Notes under the pieces: model-generated
What the model was told of the DNA's origin: nothing
Database searches by the model: none
Seen by the model: the letters and a program-made list of their open reading frames with translations, nothing else
Position numbers and translations under genes: made by a program
Assembly: GCA_964019055.1 (NCBI GenBank)
Contig: OZ025208.1
Location: forward strand, 3,022,453-3,086,452
Length of the DNA: 64,000 nt
DNA from: Anthopleura xanthogrammica
Taxonomy: Eukaryota; Cnidaria; Anthozoa; Actiniaria; Actiniidae
Direction of reading: 5' to 3'
Shown: piece by piece, positions 49,191 to 60,326 of the stretch
How the letters are laid out: every line of letters starts with the position of its first letter
Numbering within the stretch: position 1 is the stretch's first letter

Positions 49191-50345
49191 TATTTTTTTG
49201 CATTATGTATTTGAATTCATTGGAATTCAAATTATTACTTTTAATTTCAGCTGACAGTTCATTGACGTCACTAACTGTTTTTTAGAATAGTAAAAAAAAA
49301 AAAAGAGTGAAAACACTCTAATATTTAGATATTTACAACAAAAAAAAAGGCAGACAAATAGATTTAGGGTCCAAAAAACAATTTTAAATCAGTATTTTGA
49401 TTAAAGTAGAAATCGAACCTATTTTTAACAACTGTCTTTGAAATGTTCGATTTGAGCCTACGAAGTATGTCGCTCTCAAATCATGCGGGATTACCATAGC
49501 AACAATTTAAGAACAATACATTTTTTTTTGACTATGACACTAATTTGTAAAATGGTTGGAAAATTAAGTTTTCCCGAAAAAAATAATTATGTAAAAAACT
49601 TGGTTGCAGCTGGTGTTTTAAAAAAAATTGTTCTTTGTAGAAGATTGCATTGGTTTTCGCTTCGTTTCACTCCTAAAACAGTTGATATAAGCTTACAATT
49701 AGTTTTGACGTGAATATTTCAAGACCTTTTTTTTTTTCTACAGATTTGAAAATAACATGAAATTGGGGTTTAAGAATTCGAAAAAGTTTCTTTGACAAAA
49801 TGGAGGCCGTAACTTCAAATGAGTTAAAATTAAAAACATACCAGCACTCTAAGGAGCACCTTTACTTTAGTAACGCAACCCTTCGAAGATTTATTATGTC
49901 AGGTCTCATATCGGCCGAGAAAACTTAAGTTGAAAATTGGGAAATCTACAGATGTTTGCATGGATGGAGTTATACGCCATACTCCCAGTCATACAAACGT
50001 CTGTAAATTTATCAATTTTTAACTTATTTCTCCGCCGATATTACACATGAAGTAATGAATCTTTGTAGGGTTAGCAAAGGCGCAAACCAGGGGGATGGTA
50101 AGGAGGTTCCAGACCCCCGGTCATACATTAGTTTCCATTGTTTGTTTTATCCTAAAATTAAGTTTTGCCACAGGTTTGAAATAATTTTTGTATGAAGTAT
50201 ACATTTGGACACTTCCTCTCAACGTTTGGAGCCCCCTTTCAACAAATTCCCAGATCCACCCTTGCGGTTACTAGTAAAGGAGCTATTTCTAGTGCCGGTA
50301 TAGGTTTTTCACTTAGTATAATTTTAACTTATGAATTTTCGGCCG

Positions 50346-51539
50346 CCTTTTTGGCAAAGTGATTTTTGTGATTTAAAACATTTTTTCCATGGATTTATTT
50401 TCAATATCAGGCGGTCACCCTAAAATATATATGGCCGAGCAGTAGAGATATTTGTTTACGTGTAGCCATATTAGTAGATACTACAAATAAAACGGTAGTG
50501 GACTAAAACTGAGTCAGGGAACAAAACTGTTAACTAGGTTCGATTTTTTCAAACAGAACTTTATTCATCTCCAGATTATTCTATTTTGTAATCGGGACTT
50601 GATATAATCTGAGGCAGTTCAGTTAAGAGTTATTCGTTGTTTGTATAGAGCCAGAGATAACTAATTAATAACGTTCGCGAGAACGTTGTCATATAAAAAT
50701 AACAAAATAACAAATAGAAATTAATTATTTCTGCAAAACAGGTGTAATTATTTAACTGTTTTCAATGTAAAGACTGACATTTTTGATATTATCTTGTTGA
50801 TATATCACTATAACATGTACAGTTATATTCTCATCAATCTAGCGGGTTTGATAATCAAGATAAAAATATTTCTTATTGATTCCTATTTGTTTTTTATTAT
50901 TTCTTTTCTTTTTCTTTTCTTATTTTTATCGTTTTTGCAATTAGGTATATATTTCCTCACACCGGAGAGTTTTCTTTTCTAGTCAAGAAAACTTCAACAT
51001 TCACTTCAATGCATTTCGATTTGTGAATACTGATTCATAAAACTTAATGTGGAACATTCGAGAAAATCACCCTGACGTGGTTTAACCGGAAGTCTTTTGT
51101 GACCGCCCAAAGGGCATAGTTCTTGCACTTTTAAAAATGATAATAACGAAAAGCTTTTGAAACACATAAAATGACGAAATTTAATATATCAGAAAGACAG
51201 GGAGTTTCGGATTCATCATTGCCAAGTGAATGAAAAAAATATAGACCATCTTACTTTAACGCTTTTTATCCAAGGTAGTAATTATTTTTCCCGTGGAAAA
51301 CAAATGTAGCACAGGCTTCGTTCAGTGGAATGACGCAGAATAGACGTTTATAAAGTATGCCGATCTGTTGAGCAAATATGCCGGGGTTTTTTTTGGTACT
51401 TTTTTTTTTGTTTTTGAAAATATTTGTGCTGCATGTAACTACTACTACGGATCACTAGCATAAAAAAAATCACAAGATGTAGGGTTACTAGAATTACACG
51501 AGGTAATTTTCATCTAGGCCCTCCTAGACCGAATTAGAA
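50346..51539. other. Right flank of the PAN array
   Basis: Array similarity stops near 50345 (GCCTTTTTGGC). The remainder is AT-rich without recognised genes. If copy 5 or earlier PAN exons are used, this is intron sequence. Confidence 0.4.
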
Positions 51540-51665
51540 TTTAGATGTTGATTTTTGTGGAGGGAGGAAAACCGGAGAACCCGGAGAAAAACCCTCGAAG
51601 CACAGGAGAGAACCAACAAACTCACATACGGCACCAGTTTTCCGGCACACTTGGCGTGTATGAGG
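51540..51665 (-). mobile_element. Degraded SINE fragment
   Basis: GGAGGGAGGAAAACCGGAGA and ACCCGGAGAAAAACCCTCGA, then AGAGAACCAACAAACTCA, are the reverse complement of the body of the SINE at 18840-19174. The tRNA-like head is lost. Confidence 0.65.
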
Positions 51666-52619
51666 AGAGGAGCATAGCGTGTTGACCTTGATTAGTTTAC
51701 ACTATTTCAGCCGGCACTTAAGCAACAATCAACTTTAATATAATGTAAAATTAGTTTCGTCCTAAATTTATGTTGAAATAAATTACTGACTGATACTAAA
51801 GTTTATTGGCTTCATGTTTATTGTTTGCGAAGATACTTGAGAAGAGTTCATTAGAAATTTTAGATCCATGCCTGCAATATTTCCAAACGCATATCATTTT
51901 TTAACGATGATCTAAAATTATACTATATTTATATCTAGAGATAATAACACATCTTTTCTGATTGGTTAAGTAGCTGTACTTTTCTTTTAATTTATGCAAT
52001 TAAATTGCACTTTGCGGTTATTGATTACAAGCACGGTTTGAATGAAACTCAAACATTTTTGAAAATTTATACATGTATTTCAAAAAAGTTGCTGAAGGTT
52101 ATTTTGCATGTTACATGTTGCTTTTTGCATACCGTATGTCGAATTTAGCTTACCAAGCTTGAAATGTATTATATTCATATGTAAATAATGTCAGCACAGA
52201 AGAAAATATGCTGGAAAAAACCTGGAGACAAATCTTGTTAAAATCCCACATTGTTGTGACCTTTCGCTGCTTTAATTCACATCAACCCTACTGCATTTCG
52301 GACTTGGTATGCAACATGCAACAAAACCTTCAACAACCTTTTTTTTAAATAGCTGTATATAATAATTAACGCGTTGTTTGATGTGTTTTTGATAGGAAAT
52401 ACTGCCTTAGTTCTGAAAATAATTATTACTGAAAAATACCCCGAATCGCGATATGACATTAGCCTCGTGTTCTCGTGGAAACATAAAAGCGTTCTTACAT
52501 GTACGAGGCTTAGTCAGTACTTTGTATTTCCATCAAATGCATGTATTTTCTATGATGGATTTCAATAATAATCGTGAGCAGTATTCTCTTTCGTATAACG
52601 ATTTAAAATAAAAGATATG
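51666..52619. other. Non-coding stretch, nothing recognised
   Basis: AT-rich; no domain, hairpin or RNA gene is seen. Possibly intron of the locus B gene. Confidence 0.4.
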
Positions 52620-53125
52620 TATATTTATGAAATTCATTACTAATTCATTAGGGTTAGACCCAATAAAATCGCAATAGAACACTGGAAACCCCGTACAGCT
52701 CAGCTAATTAGTATTCTGTACCGAATTTCTGAATACTAATTAGGCTAATTAGTATTCTATAAATCCGATACAGAATACTAATTAGCCTGTAGGTCCAGCT
52801 TAAGGAGGATGATTTTCCAGAGTCTTTTCAAAAGCCAGTCCCACCAACTAGATCAAAAACCCTGCAACCTTGCTTTGTTAACCTAAACCCAATATTCAAT
52901 GTGGGATGCCCGTACCAAACAAAGCGTGACATCAGAAAATATTGTACGCATGCTCCTTAGTAATATAACACTGCTTTTCTTAAATAACACTGCTTTTAAA
53001 AATATATTCTTCAGAAATCAGTATCTACATCAAGAACGAATATGATAAGAAAGATACAATATTCGTGAAAATGTTGTATGGGATGTACCATCACTCGCCA
53101 CTTATATTGTATCTATTACATATAC
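52620..53125 (-). mobile_element. Interspersed repeat with palindromic parts (copy 2, inverted)
   Basis: Reverse-oriented counterpart of 29230-29830: CATTACTAATTCATTAGGGT, AATACTAATTAG motifs, CTGTAGGTCCAGCTTAAGGA, CGCATGCTCCTTAGTAA, TTCAGAAATCAGTAT and the GATACAATATTCGTG hairpin arm at 53056. The two copies face each other across 22.8 kb that contains the whole PAN array. Confidence 0.7.
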
Positions 53126-53154
53126 ATTTTCAAAATTGCAGGATTTTTTTGGAT

Positions 53155-53612
53155 AGGTGTAAATTAACGCTCCACGAAATTAAAGTATTGGAAATTAGTG
53201 CGACTTAAATTAACGCGAATTGAGGGCAAAAATACTTTCAAATGAAGAAAATGAACGCGAAAGAGAAGCCAAAATTCCCATTTAAATGAAATTAACGCGA
53301 TGGACACAAATATAGCTCATCTCAGAGTGAAAATGAAGAGCTTGTAGAATGAAAAACGAAAAGATAAATTCCGACAAATACTGAAATGTTGTTGTTATTA
53401 AGTGATGAGCTGTAATGTTCAGTTTTAAGATAAATAATTTTTCAAAAGTAAATTAAAGATGAAATTACTAGAAATTGATATCGTGAAAATTAAAGTTCCA
53501 CTTTATTAATGATATGGAAATTAACATTAAAAGAAATTACCACTACTTAAATTAACGCAATTTTTGGAAATTTTGGAAATTCGCGTTAATTTCATGGGGC
53601 GTTAATTTCCTA
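53155..53612. mobile_element. MITE rich in AAATTAACGCG motifs
   Basis: The left end GTAAATTAACGCTCCACGAA and the right end TTTCATGGGGCGTTAATTTC are inverted repeats. Inside, AAATTAACGCG or close variants recur (53210, 53287, 53550). It has no coding capacity and lies 160 bp upstream of the first EGF exon of locus B. Confidence 0.65.
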
Positions 53613-53773
53613 TAATAAGGTATGTGTATATGAAAGAGAATACTGCCCACGATTATTATTGAAATCCATTATAGAAAATACATGCATGCATGAAAATGTT
53701 TACCCTTAATTTTTAGGGTACGCGAGAACTCTTTTGTATTCTAATTTAATTTTCTCTTTTTCTCACTTCCCAG

Positions 53774-53891
53774 AACAAGTGTATGGGTTCATCACCCTGT
53801 CTGTATAATGGCACCTGTTACCCTGACTACGACAATGAAGACTATAACTGTGTATGTACTAACCTTACAACGGGCAAGAATTGTGAAATCT
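53774..53891 (+). CDS. Locus B EGF1 exon
   Basis: Acceptor TTCCCAG at 53773; 118 bp, phase 0 in and phase 1 out (ATCT|GTGAGT). Six EGF cysteines (KC, PC, TC, NCVC, NC). The insert Y-P-D-Y-D-N-E-D-Y between Cys3 and Cys4 is shared with the locus A EGF and is missing from EGF2-5, marking this as the linker EGF that follows PAN. Confidence 0.85.
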
Positions 53892-54292
53892 GTGAGTACC
53901 TACACTGTTGCTTTTAATATTTTCATTGCCGTTGCTTTTCCGATGTTCCTGCTTTTGCGATTACTAATGTCATTTTGTCTTCTAGCCTTTGTATATTCGT
54001 CGGTATTTCACTTTCCCACCACTTTCCAGCTTGTCAGAATGTAGCTTAATTTGGAGGAAAAAACAATAGGTTCTAATTCTCAGGAGATTAAAACTCTTTT
54101 GTTTTGCCCTCCAAATTGAGCTGCTCTGACGTCACGTGCAAGGGGTATATAACTAGTATATTTTTACTATTGCCAATTTTGATATTCTTTTCCGGTGTAT
54201 CACTATCATTGCTACCAAAATATTCAAGCCCCAATACCACATTAGTCTTACTATAACTATAAGCACATACATTGCCTTGTTCTATTTAACAG

Positions 54293-54946
54293 ATAAAAGC
54301 TGTTTAAGTGCATATTCTAATGGCTCTAGAGTTAATGGTGTCCATTTGATTGATCCTGATGGACAAGGCTCATTCCCAGTCTACTGCGACATGACCACTG
54401 ATGGTGGAGCGTGGACTGTGTTCCAGAAACGCTTTAACGGCTCTGTAGATTTCTATCGCGGTTGGCAAGACTACAAAAACGGTTTTGGTGACACGTCTGG
54501 TGAGTTTTGGCTTGGCCTTGAGAAGATTTATCGATTGATTAACGCAAACAGTTTCACGATGCGAGTTGAAGTGGAAGACTGGAGCGAAAACAAGGGGCAT
54601 GCTGTCTATTCTTCATTCACTATCGCAAGCGAGAGTGATTCGTATCGCTTGGATGTAAGTGGGTTTGGAGGAACTGCAGGAGATGCTCTTTTGGATGGCA
54701 ATGCTGTCGAAATTCATTCCGGTATGCCGTTCACTACGCATGACAGAGACAACGACGAAAACACCACTGGTAATTGTGCAGTGGCTTCTCACGGGGCATG
54801 GTGGTACAAGAACTGCTACTCGTCTAACCTAAATGGTAAATATACAGGGGATGTTGTGGACATCAAGGGAATGGTATGGAGAACTCTCACTAATGAACGA
54901 AGAGGACTCAAGAAAGTAGAGATGAAAATAAGACCGAGTAATTTTG
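54293..54946 (+). CDS. Locus B FReD1 exon (fibrinogen-related domain)
   Basis: 654 bp, phase 1 to phase 1, acceptor TTTAACAG, donor TTTTG|GTAAGT. A complete FReD: first Cys in YKSC, DPDGQGSFPVYCDMTTDGG, WTVFQKRFNGSVDFYRGW, EFWLGLEKIYRL, ESDSYRLDVSGFGGTAGDAL, acidic DRDNDENTTGNC (likely calcium loop), AWWYKNCYSSNLNG and the ending VEMKIRPSNF. All four conserved cysteines and the aromatic pocket region before NC are kept, so ligand binding of ficolin or tachylectin type (acetylated groups) is plausible but not shown. Confidence 0.9.
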
Positions 54947-55359
54947 GTAAGTGCGGCAGGCATTTTGAATAATTTACGAAATTGTGTTTCAACTAGTCAG
55001 GGACAAAGCGCTGGTTTAAGAAAAGGCGTCATGTTATTCAATATGTTGTCATTACTTTTTAGGCTTTCGATATATTCAACCAAACATTCGGTTTATTAAA
55101 CGATCTTCAAGGATAAGCATTGATTTCATACCAAGGACTGACTTTATACTCAAATTAAGTAAATCCCATAGGAAATAAGCAAGCCCAAAAAGTAATTACA
55201 ATGTCATAGACATAGATGGGGCAAAATATTATCATTATTCATGTGTAATAACATATATACACAGTTATACATCACGTTTGAAACATCCTCTTCTGCTGAA
55301 ATGGAGTCTGCTAAATTCAGAATAGAGTCTTGTGTGAGTGAAATTGATAATTGGACGAC

Positions 55360-56278
55360 CTGAAACAAGCTCAAATTGAACACTGACAAAACGTTAACAG
55401 AGATTGCTGTACTGTCGGTTGCTCAGCGTCCCAGACCACCTATTGATTCTATCAAATGTTGTGATCTTAATATTTCTTCTTCGTCATCAGTTCGGGATGT
55501 AGGAGTCATTTATGATGACAAAATGTCTCTTGAAGACCAGATCACCTCTATTTGCAAATCATGCTTCTTCCACATTAAAAACATTTGGAAAATCCGAAAA
55601 TATATTTCTCTTGAAGCCGGTGAACTCTAGCCTCCTTTGCAGAGCGTCTGCGTAGGAGGCTAGTGAAACTCTAGCTCATGCATTCATTTCATATAAACTT
55701 GACTTCTGTAATTCGCTGTTGTATGGGATGCCAAAACCCTTAATTCAAAAGCTTCAGCGGGTTCAAAATGCAGCAGCACGTTTAGTATCCTGCGGTCACA
55801 AATGTGATCTCTATCACTTACACTGGCTGCCGGTGGAACAACGAATTGATTACAAGATACTTCTACTAACTTTCAAGGCTTTGAACGGCTGTGCTCCCTC
55901 GTGAACTTGTAAAACCATATGTGCCAGCTTGCAACTGAGATCACAATCATCCAATATTTTAACCAAAGGTTCTTTCGAACTTAAATGCTGCGCCACAACT
56001 ATGGAATTCCCTTCCTGCACATATGAGGTCATGCAGAGATATGCGCGAGCTTAAAACCTTCCTCTTTAAGAAGGCTTACACTAACTGATATCTTTTTGAT
56101 ACAAAGTTTTTCAAAATTGTTATTAGTATATATAATGATATAAATGTTGAAATTGATTTAAAATATTTGAATATTTTTTGGAACATTTTTAATTTTAATC
56201 CCTTTTATGCTGAAACTTGTAATGTAAAGCGTTGTTGAACTCTACAGGATATTGACACTATATTTTTATTATTATTAC

Positions 56279-56318
<40 letters not shown>
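55360..56318 (+). mobile_element. CR1-like retrotransposon 3' fragment in intron
   Basis: Coding remains read LKLNTDKTLTEIAVLS, VRDVGVIYDDKMSLEDQITSI, FHIKNIWKIRKYIS, then after a small insertion KLDFCNSLLYGMPK, LQRVQNAAARLV, LHWLPVEQRIDYKILLLTFK, and finally LWNSLPAHM and LKTFLFKKAYTN followed by a stop at about 56089. The 3' UTR carries GTAAAGCGTTGTTGAACT (56224) and ends in (ATT)n at 56268-56318. It lacks the catalytic reverse transcriptase region and has frameshifts. Same orientation as the host gene. Confidence 0.8.
55624..55676. mobile_element. Tiny hairpin insertion within the CR1 fragment
   Basis: TAGCCTCCTTTGCAGA and TCTGCGTAGGAGGCTA form a stem. The insert lies between TGAACTCTAG and TGAAACTCTAG, an imperfect direct duplication that looks like a target-site duplication. 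It interrupts the retrotransposon frame, so it is younger. Confidence 0.6.
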
Positions 56319-56323
<5 letters not shown>

Positions 56324-56438
56324 CAACATAAGAATAATGAGAATACAACGTAATCCTTTGTAAAATCGAAATGACAACCCGATATCTGTAGATTAATTAA
56401 ACAAGGCAGGTTGCAAAATCTCTTGCGAAAGTTATTGG

Positions 56439-56592
56439 GTCTTTCTTGGTGTTGCAGGAAGTATTACATTCAAGGTTAGGGTTCTTTATATCACAGGGTA
56501 TTATTTCGCTCTTAGTTCTTTGTTCATGGCTAGTGTTTTATCGTATTCGTATTCATGCCTCAGGTGGCCTGCAACACCAAGAAAGAGCCAAG
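56439..56592. repeat. Inverted repeat with 19-bp arms in intron
   Basis: TCTTTCTTGGTGTTGCAGG (56440) and its exact complement CCTGCAACACCAAGAAAGA (near 56570) enclose about 110 bp. Possibly a MITE. Confidence 0.6.
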
Positions 56593-56714
56593 CTATTTTG
56601 GTTTTAAAATACCTTAACTAAAAATTCTAGCAAAGCGATCATTTTCCCTTTAACAGTAACCCATTACTTTAACAGTAACCCATCCCAATAACCTTGTTTG
56701 TTTTGTCTTTTCAG

Positions 56715-56831
56715 TTGGCACTCCCTGCTCAAGCAGTCCCTGTAAGAATCGAGGCAAATGTACGGTAACCACGCCTTCAACCTTTCAGTGCACGTGCCCT
56801 CTTGGTGTTAAAGGCACACTTTGTGACGTAG
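56715..56831 (+). CDS. Locus B EGF2 exon
   Basis: Acceptor TTTTCAG, donor GTAG|GTACGT, 117 bp, phase 1-1. Reads VGTPCSSSPCKNRGKC and TFQCTCPLGVKGTLC, six cysteines with EGF spacing. Exactly 39 codons, like EGF3-5, so it can be skipped or duplicated without a frame change. Confidence 0.85.
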
Positions 56832-57075
56832 GTACGTATTCCATGTGCTGGTCTCTTTATGACAATTTTTTACCGTTTTAAAATTCTTGGACATACAATT
56901 TTTCTGTAGCTCTTCATTTATATTTTTGTGTCTTCCCTAGTTGTGCGAGTATTATAGTTGTGCGTGTGTGTGTGTTGGGGAAGAGTGAAGCGGGGTTTAC
57001 TGGAACCCTACCTTTGGATGTTTTTAGATAACTATTCAACATTAACTCTTCGAAATTTCTTATTAACGAGTGCAG

Positions 57076-57723
57076 TATTGAGGGACTGCCTAGCGCTGCA
57101 CTTTTCAGGATACACCAGTGATGGCATTTACACCATTAAACCAGATAACCAGAGCCCATTCCGAGTCTATTGTGATATGACGACCAATAATGGCGGATGG
57201 ACTGTCATCCAGAGAAGAAACGATGGCTCTACAGACTTCTTTCTCGGCAAGCAAGATTACAAAACTGGTTTTGGTAATCCGAATGGAGAGTACTGGTTAG
57301 GAAATGAGAAAATTCATCGTCTAACATCAATCGACCCTAGTACTCTTCGCGTTGAGTTAGAAGCCTGGGATGGAAGCAAGTCTTTCGCTAATTACACGTC
57401 ATTTTTTGTAGCCAATGAGAGCGATTCGTACCGTTTGAATGTGAGTGGTTACCAAGGTGACGCTGGCGATTCTTTGTCGGATGGAGCCAATCAGAATGTC
57501 GTATGTAATGGGATGCAATTCAGTACACGTGACATGGATAATGACCTCGCTACCGGTAGTTGTGCCAATAAAAATCATGCTGGATGGTGGTTTAGGAACT
57601 GTTCTGCATCCAACCTTAATGGGAAGTATTTAGGAGATGTTGTAGATTCCAAAGGTGTGATATGGTACTCTGCAAGGCTTGAGTACAGATCGTTAAAGAA
57701 AGCACAGATGAAGGTTAAACTTG
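57076..57723 (+). CDS. Locus B FReD2 exon, with an extra cysteine
   Basis: The acceptor is AACGAGTGCAG at 57075 and the donor CTTG|GTAAGC; 648 bp, phase 1-1. FReD motifs: LRDCLALHFSGYTSDGIYTI, FRVYCDMTTNNGGWTVIQRR, EYWLGNEKIHRLT, ESDSYRLNVSGYQGDAGDSL, RDMDNDLATGSC, GWWFRNCSASNLNGKYLGD, ending LKKAQMKVKL. Besides the four conserved cysteines there is a fifth in NVVCNGMQF, upstream of the calcium loop; FReD1 and FReD3 lack it. An unpaired cysteine could link chains. WWF replaces WWY next to the binding pocket. The polypyrimidine tract at the acceptor is weak. Confidence 0.85.
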
Positions 57724-58462
57724 GTAAGCAAATTATAATAAATTATACCCCATTCAGTTTTATGGGGTTTGGCTTGCGACAATCAAAATAGTCAGTGGTA
57801 AATTTAATGCACGGTATGATATTTCTTACAAGTCGTATCTCTAATCTATAAATTTGCCTAAAGGTGAGGAGGGGGGCCCTAGCTAGAAATTTGCCTAAAA
57901 ACTAAGGGGAGGGCGTAGCCCCCTTTGCCAATTTATGTTATGTAGGCACTTGCGCACTCCGTCAGTCTGTCGCTATGTCTGTCTATCTGTCTGTCTGTGT
58001 CTGAGCCCTCCTCCCCCACTCCTGCTTGCGCCACCCCTGCAAATTTATATATAACAACTAAAGGATTTGTCATTGTTTTGCGTGCTCCCTTCGAGTTTCT
58101 CGTGCACGGGGGAGGTTGCTTAACGCAAAAGAAGCGTGAGCGTAGATGAGTGCAACTCTAGCTTAAGTGCACCCAAAACTCGATGGAAGGTTGCTAAGAA
58201 ATAAGCATTGCTTTTATAACATAGAAAAAACCATAAACATTTTTTTAATGGTAAAATATTTATTTTCTTTCTAACGAAATCTTCATTACATATCACGCGC
58301 TTCTCAATGGCGTCAGCGTTCAATCCAATGAGTTTTGAATGCACGCTCGTACACGCTAAATTAACCAATTAACGTGCGTGTTATATCACGGCTGTGGTAT
58401 AATGTAACATTGTTTATTATATATATATAATAGACTATACAAAACTTTATCTGTATTTCTAG
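57724..58462 (+). other. Intron between FReD2 and EGF3
   Basis: Contains the element at 57846-58050 and a (AT)n run near 58418-58430. Nothing else is recognised. Confidence 0.5.
57846..58050. mobile_element. Probable MITE with TATAAATTTGC ends
   Basis: CTATAAATTTGCC at 57846 and GCAAATTTATATA near 58040 are inverted. Inside lie GGGAGGGCGTAGCCCCC and a (TCTG)n-like stretch around 57965-58000 (GTCTGTCTATCTGTCTGTC). Non-coding. Confidence 0.5.
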
Positions 58463-58579
58463 TGATCACTCCATGTACCAGTATGCCATGTCTCAATGGA
58501 GCAACCTGCACAGTGACATCGTCAAGTAACTTCACCTGTACATGTACACCTCGCTTCATGGGATCCCTTTGTGAGCAAG
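58463..58579 (+). CDS. Locus B EGF3 exon
   Basis: 117 bp, phase 1-1; acceptor ATTTCTAG, donor CAAG|GTATAT. Reads VITPCTSMPCLNGATC and NFTCTCTPRFMGSLC. Nearly the same as EGF4 (a few substitutions), so the pair is a recent exon duplication. Confidence 0.85.
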
Positions 58580-59088
58580 GTATATTTAAAAATAATCTAT
58601 CATCAGGGAAAAAGTAATGGAAGCAATATTGAGTAGAAAGTGACCCCTAGTAATCACTCGATTTTCACCGGTTTCATCCCCGGATGAATTCTCATTTGCA
58701 AACTCCGTCCGTAGCCTGCGGCATCAATGCAACCAAACACTAGGTTAGGTTCCACGTGTGAAGTACTTGAGTTTCACCTTTAATTTCTCTCGATACGTTG
58801 TTTTTCTTCCTTATGCAAAAGCTAACACTTTTTAAGTCTGAGCAGCGCTCGGAACGAATAGCGACAGCCTAGGACGCCTTTACAAGCCTTTGACTCGATA
58901 GCTTGAGCCCTACGAAAGGATGATTCGTTCCTTTATATTCTTTAAAAACAATTGTTACTCGGATCTGAAATATATGCAAGGTTATGTCTGTTATACTCAG
59001 TTTTTTGAATTGGTACCTGACCATGGTCTGTTTATTGGTAGGTGCAGACATTTACTTTTATACTTATAACAATTATTTTTTTCTAAAG
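58580..59088 (+). other. Intron between EGF3 and EGF4
   Basis: About 500 bp. CGCCTTTACAAGCCTTTGAC at 58874 and CGAAAGGATGATTCG nearby recall the 3' part of the SINE at 18840, but the match is weak. Confidence 0.4.
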
Positions 59089-59205
59089 TGATTACACCTT
59101 GCACGAGTAAGCCATGCCTTAATGGTGCAACCTGCACAGTGACATCAGCAAGTAACTTCAGCTGTACATGTACACCTCGCTTCACGGGATCCCTGTGCGA
59201 TGAAG
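59089..59205 (+). CDS. Locus B EGF4 exon
   Basis: 117 bp, phase 1-1; acceptor TTCTAAAG, donor GAAG|GTAAAC. Reads VITPCTSKPCLNGATC and NFSCTCTPRFTGSLC. Its DNA is very close to EGF3, including CCTGCACAGTGACATC. Confidence 0.85.
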
Positions 59206-59623
59206 GTAAACTACGTCAGAAAAAAACGAACATTTTTTGGCTCTTCATAAGCCATGTACATGGCTCGAAAATCTTAAAATAACGATTTATTCCTTTATTA
59301 CACCCTTATTTTCTCAGGGTTGACCTCATTACAGCGTCGCAATATTAATGGTTAAGTGAAGAATGCATATTTTCTACAATACAAATACAAAGATAAAATT
59401 TCAATGATATTCCTGCTTGTCTTTCGGTCTCACAAATATTATATTAAATCGAGGCTAATCCTAAACAACTAGGTTCATACCAATTAATAATGTTCTGCCA
59501 AAGGTTTTTCTTATGTTCAAAATGTTACCTCATATGTTATAAAACCTGCCTTACAAAGAATGTCTAAATTTTTGACCTGTGTGGTTGTAACGTACCCAAT
59601 GCTCAATTTTTCTCGTTTTCCAG
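59206..59623 (+). other. Intron between EGF4 and EGF5
   Basis: AT-rich, ends in a good polypyrimidine tract (TTTTTCTCGTTTTCCAG). Nothing else is recognised. Confidence 0.5.
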
Positions 59624-59740
59624 TTGTTACTCCTTGTACCAGTATGCCATGTAAGAACGGAGCCACATGTACGGTGACGTCATCCAGTACCTTCAGCTGT
59701 ACCTGCGCCTTTGGCACTACGGGCTCCATATGTGATAAAG
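59624..59740 (+). CDS. Locus B EGF5 exon
   Basis: 117 bp, phase 1-1; donor AAAG|GTATGT. Reads VVTPCTSMPCKNGATC and TFSCTCAFGTTGSIC. Related to EGF3/4 but more diverged, with CAFGTTG in place of CTPRF. Confidence 0.85.
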
Positions 59741-60326
59741 GTATGTGAAAAAGATACTGCTCAACCTTGTTGTATTAAGGAAACGATTGTTCGTTCGCTG
59801 CTAGCTTCCTTTGGTCTATTTTTAATAAAAATTTATCGGTTTCAATTAGCTTAATGAATATCGATATGATTGGCCTTGGGGCTTGCCAGCATTTAAAAAC
59901 AGTGTTATGATAGGCACTCAAGGTTCTTTTTCTTCATTATCATCTTTTGAGCCTGTTGGTGATGAACGCCCAAAATACCTTATGTCACTTTTCTCCATAT
60001 CTTGTTTGATTTGCGCTTGTCAAACAAGACTTAGTTCTGCAGTGCGTCACTCTCCATTTTAGACACCCGAGCCAGCGAGCGGATATTTAATCAATTGTAA
60101 ATGACAAGAGTTTTAAATAAGCTGCGAGCTAGTAATGTCACGTACTGTAGAGTGCAATTTAGAAAAGCGTGAAAGATAAATGCCAAATTACTACTGTGTA
60201 AGGATTAAATAAGTAAGGGTTATTGGCCTGAAGCGAGGGGTTATGTTATATATATATATATAGAGAGAGCATAGCTCTTTGACACTATTTGACTCATATT
60301 TTGGGACTTTATTTTATGTTTTTAAG
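59741..60326 (+). other. Intron between EGF5 and FReD3
   Basis: Contains a (TA)n(GA)n run at 60245-60268. No mobile element is recognised. Confidence 0.5.

Larger units (their letters stand above)
31815..50345 (+). repeat. Tandem segmental array: seven blocks, five carrying a PAN exon
   Basis: Ordered landmarks recur. Q (CCTAATATCCACTAAAA) is at about 31819, 35241, 38217, 40719, 45745 and 48032. R (GGCTCTATATCTTA) recurs 300-700 bp later. S (GTATGTCCGCTCTCAAATCA) is near 33400, 36380, 39322, 41870, 44116 and 49467. T (GGGGGATCCAGACCCCCGGT) is near 33885, 36866, 42352 and 44336, and degenerate at 50103. Then comes the PAN exon. Blocks are 2.3-3.4 kb long. Block 4 loses its PAN exon at a junction near 42620 and drops straight into the Q-side sequence of block 5. 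Blocks 3 and 6 lack T. Blocks 1 and 5 carry an extra ~500-bp internal R duplication. Poly-C runs (19, 15 and 14 bases) follow T. Unequal crossing-over explains the pattern. Confidence 0.85.
54947..56714 (+). other. Intron between FReD1 and EGF2
   Basis: Holds the CR1-like fragment (55360-56318) and a 19-bp-arm hairpin. Otherwise featureless. Confidence 0.6.
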
